From Pseudomonadota bacterium (GTDB taxonomy: Bacteria; Pseudomonadota; Gammaproteobacteria; Burkholderiales; Casimicrobiaceae): DNA of 19,779 nucleotides. Position numbers and translations under genes: made by a program. Where the stretch lies: NCBI GenBank assembly GCA_029571495.1, contig JAKPSO010000122.1:1-19779 (forward strand). Reading direction: 5' to 3'. The notes under the pieces are model-generated. The model did not search any database. It had not been told where the DNA came from and saw only the letters and a program-made list of their open reading frames with translations. Within the stretch, counting starts at the first letter, position 1. Each line of letters starts with the position of its first letter. Below, piece by piece: positions 14,940 through 19,779 of this stretch.

Positions 14940-14966
14940 TCGACGCGTCGACTTTCGCGCGCGAAA
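14940..14966. repeat. Two adjacent perfect palindromes next to the lysA stop
   Basis: TCGACGCGTCGA (14940-14951) and TTTCGCGCGCGAAA (14953-14966) are perfect palindromes of 12 and 14 bp, one base apart and ending 3 bp from the lysA stop codon. Neither is followed by a T-run in the direction of lysA transcription. They may form a 3' structure or a protein site. Confidence 0.45.
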
Positions 14967-14969
14967 AAA

Positions 14970-16223
14970 TCAGATCACGATGCGCTCATGCGCGACTAAA
15001 TCTTCGAAGCGTTCACGCTCGCGAATGAGATGTGCCTCATCACCATCGACCAACACTTCTGCAGCACGCGAGCGAGTGTTGTAGTTTGATGCCATGGTCA
15101 TACCATATGCGCCAGCGCATAGCACCGCGAGCAAATCACCCTGCTCCAACACGAGGTCGCGCTCCTTCGCGAGCCAGTCACCGCTTTCGCAAACGGGACC
15201 CACAATGTCGTACGTCGTCGTCGCTCCAGGCCGCGCCAGTACTGGTTCTACGGGATGCCACGCATCGTAAAGCGTCGGCCGAATCAAGTCATTCATCGCC
15301 GCATCTACGAGCGCAAAGTTCTTCGTTTCACCCGGTTTCAAGTACTCAACTTTGGTGAGCAACAATCCCGCGTCGCCTACGATCGACCGACCCGGTTCGA
15401 GCAGAAGTTCGAGATGTCGCCCTGCAATTTCGCGCTCCACTGCCGCCGCAAATTCGGTCATCGGAACGACATCGTCGTTTTGATAATTGATGGCTCGTCC
15501 ACCGCCGAGATCAATGTGATGTAGTGCAATTCCGCGCGCCGACAAGTCGTCAACCAGCGACAACAATCTGCGCAGCGCATCCACGTACGGTGATAGCTCC
15601 GTGATCTGCGAACCGATGTGACATTCGATGCCGTGCACCTCAATGCCCTTCATGGTCGCTGCGAGTGTGTAGAGACGCACAGCGTCGGCATGCGCGACGC
15701 CAAATTTGTTCGACTTGAGGCCCGTAGAAATGTAGGGATGCGTCTTCGCGTCGACGTCCGGATTGATCCTAAAGGTGATGCGGGCGCGCTTGCCGTCAGC
15801 GATCGCCACCTCGTTGACGCGGTACAGCTCCGCCTCGGATTCGACGTTGAAGCAAAAGATGTTGTGCGAAAGTGCGAGCGAAATTTCGTCGTGACGTTTG
15901 CCGACGCCCGAGAAGATCACCTTGCGCGGGTCACCGCCCGCAGCGATCACGCGCTGCAGTTCGCCGCCAGAAACAATGTCGAAGCCCGCACCTTCGGACG
16001 CCAATAGGGCCAACACGCTAAGTGTTGAGTTCGCCTTCACCGCATAGCAAATCATCGGCTTCGAAGCGGCGAAGGCGGCCTGGTATGCGCGGAAATTCTC
16101 GACGATGGTGGCGCGCGAGTACACGTAACACGGCGTACCAAAGTGTCGCGCGACGTCGGACAGGCGAGTATTTTCGTAAACAAGTTCGCCCTCAGGCGAG
16201 CGGGCGAGATGGTTCGTGAGCAT
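14970..16223 (-). CDS. lysA: Diaminopimelate decarboxylase
   Basis: This PLP enzyme decarboxylates meso-diaminopimelate to L-lysine, the last step of lysine synthesis. The 417-residue length is normal. The fold III barrel shows the PLP lysine Lys63 in ICYAVKANS, FDIVSGGELQR (82-91), HIGSQ (202-206), the phosphate-binding GGG at 240-242, EPGRSIVG (276-283) and the active-site CESGDWLAKERDL with Cys345. The usual GGGLG motif reads GGGRA here. It starts 12 bp after the lptM stop and is probably co-transcribed with it, an arrangement common in Betaproteobacteria. No strong RBS precedes the ATG, which suggests translational coupling. Confidence 0.96.
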   Translation of the reverse strand: MLTNHLARSPEGELVYENTRLSDVARHFGTPCYVYSRATIVENFRAYQAAFAASKPMICYAVKANSTLSVLALLASEGAGFDIVSGGELQRVIAAGGDPRKVIFSGVGKRHDEISLALSHNIFCFNVESEAELYRVNEVAIADGKRARITFRINPDVDAKTHPYISTGLKSNKFGVAHADAVRLYTLAATMKGIEVHGIECHIGSQITELSPYVDALRRLLSLVDDLSARGIALHHIDLGGGRAINYQNDDVVPMTEFAAAVEREIAGRHLELLLEPGRSIVGDAGLLLTKVEYLKPGETKNFALVDAAMNDLIRPTLYDAWHPVEPVLARPGATTTYDIVGPVCESGDWLAKERDLVLEQGDLLAVLCAGAYGMTMASNYNTRSRAAEVLVDGDEAHLIRERERFEDLVAHERIVI

Positions 16224-16235
16224 GAGTGAAAAGCG

Positions 16236-16370
16236 TTAACGAGTCGTAGAAAGTGTTGTCGGAGCCAGTGGCTTTGCGGGAACGAGTGGGCCCTTTTGGC
16301 CGCAACCAGAAAGCGCAAACGCCGCAGAACCGAGCGTGACTATCGCGATGAGCAGACGAGTGAAGCGCAT
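16236..16370 (-). CDS. lptM: LptM (YifL)-type small lipoprotein
   Basis: A 44-residue lipoprotein starting MRFTRLLIAIVTLGSAAFAL. The lipobox LSGC gives lipidated Cys23, followed by GQKGPLVPAKP, the hallmark of LptM/YifL. LptM associates with the LptD-LptE translocon in the outer membrane and helps its oxidative maturation in E. coli. The place between cyaY and lysA matches the usual gene order. The stop is TAA at 16236-16238, 12 bp before lysA. AGG lies about 11 nt upstream of the ATG. It is divergent from cyaY with 39 bp between starts. Confidence 0.92.
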   Translation of the reverse strand: MRFTRLLIAIVTLGSAAFALSGCGQKGPLVPAKPLAPTTLSTTR

Positions 16371-16409
16371 AGACTTGAGCCTGTAAAAAAGTTCGACGGA
16401 TAGTAGCAA

Positions 16410-16736
16410 ATGATTTCTGCCACCGAGTTCAGCGGTTTAGCTGACGCCATGTTTGATCGAATTGTTGAAATCGTGGACGCCGCGGACGCCGTTGATGATA
16501 TCGAGCTCAATCAAGGCGTCCTCGAAATAACTTGCAAAGACGACTCGAAGATCATCATCAATCGGCACGCGCCCACGCAGGAAATATGGGTTGCTGCAAA
16601 AAGCGGTGGCTATCACTTTAAGCGAATCGATGCGGGCTGGGTTGACACACGAAGCGGCGAATCGCTCGCAAACACGTTGTCGCGCGTGCTGCGTGAACAA
16701 ACTTCAACCGACGTTATTTTCCCGTCAGACCTGTAG
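16410..16736 (+). CDS. cyaY: Iron-sulfur cluster assembly protein CyaY (frataxin)
   Basis: This bacterial frataxin binds iron and modulates the cysteine desulfurase/scaffold complex in Fe-S cluster assembly in the cytoplasm. The 108-residue length matches CyaY. Typical blocks are the acidic helix 1 with an Asp/Glu ridge (about 11-33), ELNQGVLEITCKD, KIIINRHAPTQEIWVAAKSGGYHF and a late W-D-T-R-S-G-E-S-L. The start is the first ATG, at the normal family position; the RBS is weak (GGAT). It is divergent from lptM-lysA. Confidence 0.95.
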   Translation: MISATEFSGLADAMFDRIVEIVDAADAVDDIELNQGVLEITCKDDSKIIINRHAPTQEIWVAAKSGGYHFKRIDAGWVDTRSGESLANTLSRVLREQTSTDVIFPSDL

Positions 16737-16791
16737 CCGCCGCTCGCAGCGACGCGCTCGGGGCGTTGCGCGTAAAAGTGGTGACTTGCTC

Positions 16792-17595
16792 CTAAAGCTC
16801 AAGCAAGACCGAATATCCCTTCATCGCCCGCTTGTGTGCGGGCGTATCCGGATCGAGCTGCTGCACGATGGCCCAGAACCGCTTGGAGTGATTGAACTCC
16901 ACCAAATGCGCCAATTCATGCGCGACAACGTGCCGCATCAAGGGCGGTGGCAAATGCAAGAGGCGGAAATTGAGTCGCACGCGACCATCCGATGTGCAAC
17001 TGCCCCACATCGTTCGCGCGCTGCTAATCGTCACCGCCTTCAGTGGCAATCCTGCGGCAGCGGCCATCTCGCGCGCGATGCTTGGCAATTCCGCCTTAGC
17101 CACGCGCTTGATTTCTTCGTCGAGCGCATCCGCATCGAACGCGCCGTCCGAAGTGGTCAGCACGCAATGTTGCGGCGTCAAATCCACGCTCTTGAACAAA
17201 CCCGCGCGTACATCGACTCTCAATTTACTGCCGCGAAAGAGAACGTGGCCGCCATGTTTGTGCTTGGCGAGTTGCGCGCGACGCTTGCTTTGGCGCTCAA
17301 GCGCCTTGGCAATCCACTCACTGCGTTCCGTGATCGCCGCGTCGATTTCGTAGAGCGGCGTCCAGCGCGGGGCGCGAATTAGCAAGCCGTCGGTCGTGAT
17401 AATGAGGCCAATCGAGCGTCGCTTCGCGCGTTCCAGTCGAAATTCGATGCCCGACGTGCTGCGTCGCCGAGGCTCGACCGCGGTCGGTGGCGAGTCGAGA
17501 TTCGTCGGGGAGATCGTCTTGCGAGGTGCGCGCGGCGACTTTGGTCGAGCCTGCGGCGCGGTCGGCGGCGAAAACAGCGCGGACCAAAAGCTCAT
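16792..17595 (-). CDS. YgjP/SprT-like zinc metallopeptidase (DUF45, M48-like)
   Basis: This 267-residue protein belongs to the YgjP-like DUF45 family. It has the zinc motif HVVAHELAHLVEFNHSKRFW with His226, Glu227, His230 and His236, and the conserved SSARTMWGSC (191-200) just before it. The N-terminal 45 residues are Pro/Arg/Ser-rich and look unstructured, while the middle is the usual beta-rich region beginning near IEFRLERAKRRSIGL. No signal peptide is seen, so it is probably cytoplasmic. The physiological substrate is unknown for the family. The start codon lies 2 bp after the plsC stop, so the genes are translationally coupled at the end of the glyS-gmhB-plsC cluster. Confidence 0.9.
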   Translation of the reverse strand: MSFWSALFSPPTAPQARPKSPRAPRKTISPTNLDSPPTAVEPRRRSTSGIEFRLERAKRRSIGLIITTDGLLIRAPRWTPLYEIDAAITERSEWIAKALERQSKRRAQLAKHKHGGHVLFRGSKLRVDVRAGLFKSVDLTPQHCVLTTSDGAFDADALDEEIKRVAKAELPSIAREMAAAAGLPLKAVTISSARTMWGSCTSDGRVRLNFRLLHLPPPLMRHVVAHELAHLVEFNHSKRFWAIVQQLDPDTPAHKRAMKGYSVLLEL

Positions 17596-17597
17596 CG

Positions 17598-18338
17598 TTA
17601 TGCGCGCTTGTTCGGCCCTGCGAGACGGGAATCGCCCAGTCGCTCAACCTCCGTCTCGATCACGCGTTCGACCTCGGCGTTTAGCTCCGTGAGCGAGCGT
17701 CCGGACGGATCAATCGGCGGCAGAATCGACATCGTCACCTTGCCTGGATACTTCTTCCACGGATGGCGTGGCCAGCAATATCCTGCGTTGTGCGCAATCG
17801 GCAGAATGGGTACGTTGCAACCTTGTGCAAGGCGCGCGCCGCCCGTCTTGTACTTGCCTTTGGTTCCGGCCGGAATTCGAGTGCCTTCGGGAAAAATAAC
17901 GATGGTGAAGCCGCGCTTACTGAGCCGTTCGTTCCCCTGCTCAATCATCTGCTCCATCGACTTCGAGCCCGCTTTACGGTCAATGGTGATGGGCGACGAC
18001 AGCGCGAAGCCCCACCCGAAAAACGGCACCCAAAGCAGCTCTTTTTTGGCGACGAAGCTGCCTGGCGTGAACCAGCTTTCCAGCGCCAGGGTCTCCCATG
18101 TCGACGAGTGCTTGGACAACACGATAAACGGCGTCTTCGGCACGTTCTCCCAACCAATCACCTCGTAATCGATGCGGCATAGATGTTTCGCGAACCACAC
18201 AAAAAGCCGCGTGTACCACGCCGCGAATTCATTGCGCACCTTCGGTGGCGCCCAGAACGAGCCGCAGATCAACACCGCAAACAACGGCGTGATCGCAAGT
18301 TGCAACAGAACGTAGAGCGTATTGCGAAGTGCTTGCAT
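17598..18338 (-). CDS. plsC: 1-acyl-sn-glycerol-3-phosphate acyltransferase (PlsC-like)
   Basis: This acyltransferase should add the second acyl chain to lysophosphatidic acid at the inner membrane, making phosphatidic acid. The 246-residue form starts at MQALRNTLYVLLQLAI with a membrane anchor at about 5-29. Motif I is SKHSSTWETLAL, His77-x4-Glu82, where many relatives have Asp. Motif II region SPITIDRKAG, motif III FPEGTR (149-154) and motif IV VPILPIAHNAG are present. The open frame continues 87 codons upstream inside gmhB, but that part is shadow sequence. The ATG at 18338 is 8 bp after the gmhB stop. It has no clear RBS, consistent with coupling to gmhB. Confidence 0.92.
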   Translation of the reverse strand: MQALRNTLYVLLQLAITPLFAVLICGSFWAPPKVRNEFAAWYTRLFVWFAKHLCRIDYEVIGWENVPKTPFIVLSKHSSTWETLALESWFTPGSFVAKKELLWVPFFGWGFALSSPITIDRKAGSKSMEQMIEQGNERLSKRGFTIVIFPEGTRIPAGTKGKYKTGGARLAQGCNVPILPIAHNAGYCWPRHPWKKYPGKVTMSILPPIDPSGRSLTELNAEVERVIETEVERLGDSRLAGPNKRA

Positions 18339-18346
18339 AGTTCGGT

Positions 18347-18886
18347 TTAAGTTGCGGACAGTATGGCGTCGACGGCAGCGTTCAAGTCGGCAAACACTTG
18401 TGTACCCGGCGGCAAGCCGCCCGCCGCCTGCGTTGCAGCGCCTTTGCCGGTCAGTACGAGCATCGGTTTTCCGCCCGCTGCGGCAGCCGCCTGCAGATCG
18501 CGCAGGCCATCGCCGATACATGCGACGCCCGCGAGAGCCACATTCAGGCGCTCCCCGATGTCGATGAACATTCCGGGCGAGGGCTTGCGGCAACGACAAT
18601 CAGCGTCTCCCGAATGCGGGCAGTAATAGATGACGTCAATGCGCCCGCCGACTTGTTGCACGGCTTTGAGCATCTTTGTATGAATGGCATTTAGCGTCAC
18701 CATATCCAACAAACCGCGCTCGACGCCTGACTGATTGGTCGCAACGGCAACGTGATACCCGGCGCCATTCAATCGCGCGATCGCTTCCAACGCTCCTGGC
18801 AGCGGACGCCATTCATCCGGCGACTTGATGAAATGGTCGCTATCAAAATTGATCGTGCCGTCGCGGTCGAGGATGACGAGTTTCAT
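18347..18886 (-). CDS. gmhB: D-glycero-beta-D-manno-heptose-1,7-bisphosphate 7-phosphatase
   Basis: This HAD phosphatase removes the 7-phosphate in ADP-heptose synthesis for the LPS inner core. The 179-residue protein starts MKLVILDRDGTIN with nucleophile Asp7 and Asp9. Thr50-Asn51 lie in VATNQSG. The structural zinc loop is YYCPHSGDADCRCRKPSPG, with Cys89, His91, Cys97 and Cys99. IGDGLRDLQAA carries the last acidic motif. The start at 18886 is preferred over one seven codons earlier because GGAG lies 6 nt upstream and the family starts at this point. It lies in the glyS-gmhB-plsC cluster, 190 bp after glyS, with a REP-like repeat in the gap. Confidence 0.95.
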   Translation of the reverse strand: MKLVILDRDGTINFDSDHFIKSPDEWRPLPGALEAIARLNGAGYHVAVATNQSGVERGLLDMVTLNAIHTKMLKAVQQVGGRIDVIYYCPHSGDADCRCRKPSPGMFIDIGERLNVALAGVACIGDGLRDLQAAAAAGGKPMLVLTGKGAATQAAGGLPPGTQVFADLNAAVDAILSAT

Positions 18887-18934
18887 GAGGAACTCCGAAG
18901 GTCGCAAGCAACTGAACCAAGCTCAACATTTTCC

Positions 18935-19043
18935 GTCGTCCCCGCGACTGCGGGGACCCAGACCACATGGCACGGCGAAGAATGCGTCGCCGTTGAACGC
19001 GTCAGAAGGCTTCGGTCTGGATTCCCGCCTTCGCGGGAATGAC
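18935..19043. repeat. REP/BIME-like inverted pair of 30-bp hairpin elements
   Basis: The left element (18935-18964) and the right element (19014-19043, inverted) are 30-bp units of the same design: GTC, a hairpin of about 8 bp, then CCAGACC. Read in the same orientation they agree at 24 of 30 positions. Two differences on each side of the stem are paired and keep base pairing (A-T to G-C, T-A to C-G); the other two lie in the loop. A 49-bp centre contains CGGCGA/TCGCCG. Elements of the GGATTCCCGCCTTCGCGGGAATGAC kind are widespread intergenic repeats in Proteobacteria. The pair sits between glyS and gmhB and may form a long cruciform in the mRNA. Confidence 0.85.
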
Positions 19044-19076
19044 AGAGTCGCGTTCGATTGACGCGTAGCATGGGCA

Positions 19077-19779
19077 TCAGTTCGCCAACCTCGAAAGATC
19101 AGCCACTTTATTCATCGCGTCGCGCAGATCGCGCAGCAACGCCAAGCGGTTATTGCGCACAGCTTTGTCTTCTGCCATGACCATCACCTTGTCGAAAAAC
19201 TCATCGACCGGCGCTTTAAGCGCGGCGAACGACTTCAGGTAACCCGAGAAATCACCCTTCGCGAACAGCGCGTCGGCTTGGGGGGCGATGCTTGCGAGCG
19301 CTGCGTGCAGCGATTGCTCTGCGGGCTCTTGCGCGACGGCGCTGCTCACCGCACCAATCGTTTCACCGCTTTCGGCGGCTTTCTTCAGGATGTTGGCCAC
19401 GCGCTTGTTTGCGGCGTTGAGGCTCGCGGCTTCGGGCAGTGCCGAGAACGCTTGAACCGCGGCGAGTTGTGCGGGCACAGTGGCCAATTGCGATGGAGTG
19501 TGTGCAATGACCGACTCGATTTCGTTGGTGGTCGCGCCAGTATCTTTTAGGTATCCGCGCAACCGGTCGTAGATGAAGTCCGAGAGCGCCGCGCTCGCAT
19601 CGGTCACTTTGCCGTCGAAGCACGCAAACGAGGCGCTGACCAACGCGGATAACGAAACGGGGAGCTTTTGTTCGACCAATATGCGAATCACGCCGAGCGC
19701 GTGACGTCGCAGCGCGAACGGATCTTTGTCGCCGGTGGGCGTCTGGCCGATGCCGAACAACCCCGCAAGCGTTTCTAAT
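19077..19779 (-). CDS. glyS: Glycyl-tRNA synthetase beta subunit, C-terminal part
   Basis: The frame is open to the right edge, so only the last 234 or so residues are seen. The first visible stretch LETLAGLFGIGQTPTGDKDPFALRR is a hallmark of bacterial GlyS, the beta subunit of the heterotetrameric alpha2beta2 glycyl-tRNA synthetase. The rest fits the C-terminal tRNA-binding region, with FFDKVMVMAEDKAVRNNRLALLRDL near the end. The apparent TTG start at 19760 is not a real start. glyQ is expected upstream, beyond the window. It leads the minus-strand cluster with gmhB, plsC and the YgjP-like gene. Confidence 0.95.
   Translation of the reverse strand, partial: LETLAGLFGIGQTPTGDKDPFALRRHALGVIRILVEQKLPVSLSALVSASFACFDGKVTDASAALSDFIYDRLRGYLKDTGATTNEIESVIAHTPSQLATVPAQLAAVQAFSALPEAASLNAANKRVANILKKAAESGETIGAVSSAVAQEPAEQSLHAALASIAPQADALFAKGDFSGYLKSFAALKAPVDEFFDKVMVMAEDKAVRNNRLALLRDLRDAMNKVADLSRLAN

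Larger units (their letters stand above)
14641..14969. other. Gene-free stretch between H1-like gene and lysA
   Basis: About 330 bp with no supportable gene; it is more AT-rich than its surroundings. It must hold the promoter and leader of the H1-like gene and the 3' end of the lysA transcript. It contains one strong hairpin (14859-14887), two adjacent perfect palindromes (14940-14966) and small inverted repeats such as CAGTG/CACTG near 14755. A plus-strand open frame here has no RBS and unlikely composition. Confidence 0.6.

Noticed and set aside
18339..18599. 87-codon N-terminal extension of the PlsC frame
   Set aside because: It lies inside gmhB in another frame, is Arg-rich and not acyltransferase-like; the membrane anchor begins at 18338.
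18883..19077. Minus-strand frame containing CHSREGGNP and WVPAVAGTT
   Set aside because: These peptides are the usual meaningless translation of REP-like intergenic repeats.

Overview
The window looks like a chromosomal housekeeping stretch from a Betaproteobacterium, most likely Burkholderiales. The DNA is moderately GC-rich, genes are packed on both strands with short gaps, and several gene neighbourhoods are typical of that group: glyS-gmhB-plsC-YgjP-like protease; cyaY opposite lptM-lysA; mltD and gloB opposite a methyltransferase and rnhA. No rRNA, tRNA, IS element, prophage or CRISPR array was seen.

Left part (1-4280): the 3' part of a HAD-UbiA membrane prenyltransferase converges on an omega-amino acid (beta-alanine):pyruvate transaminase. 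A MocR-type PLP-dependent regulator is transcribed divergently from the transaminase, and the short region between them carries three copies of TGCGACA that could be its operator. Middle-left (4281-7706): an 865-residue exported protein with a long Ala/Gln tandem repeat is followed by a zinc-ribbon protein with one membrane segment. The role of this pair is unknown, and it is the least explained part of the window. Next come aroG (DAHP synthase, first step of the shikimate pathway), a convergent exported minimal ATP-dependent DNA ligase (Lig E type), and a small secreted PsiF-repeat protein ending at a strong terminator.

Middle-right (10366-14626): rnhA and a methyltransferase-like gene form a minus-strand pair. 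They face gloB and mltD on the plus strand. mltD has a recognisable sigma-70-like promoter and a strong RBS. Two perfect terminator hairpins stand back to back between mltD and a lysine/alanine/proline-repeat histone H1-like gene. A 343-bp gene-free stretch with palindromes separates that gene from lysA.

Right part (14970-19779): lptM-lysA (LPS-assembly lipoprotein and last step of lysine synthesis) run opposite cyaY (frataxin). Then the minus-strand cluster glyS (partial) - gmhB - plsC - YgjP-like metalloprotease follows. A REP/BIME-like inverted repeat pair sits between glyS and gmhB, and its two copies differ by paired compensatory changes. Three proteins carry low-complexity cationic or Gln/Ala tracts, two of them encoded by in-frame tandem DNA repeats (48 bp and 30 bp). 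I found no clear defence, biosynthetic or mobile system. The best candidates for undescribed biology are the Ala/Gln-repeat protein with its zinc-ribbon neighbour, and the possible MocR operator.
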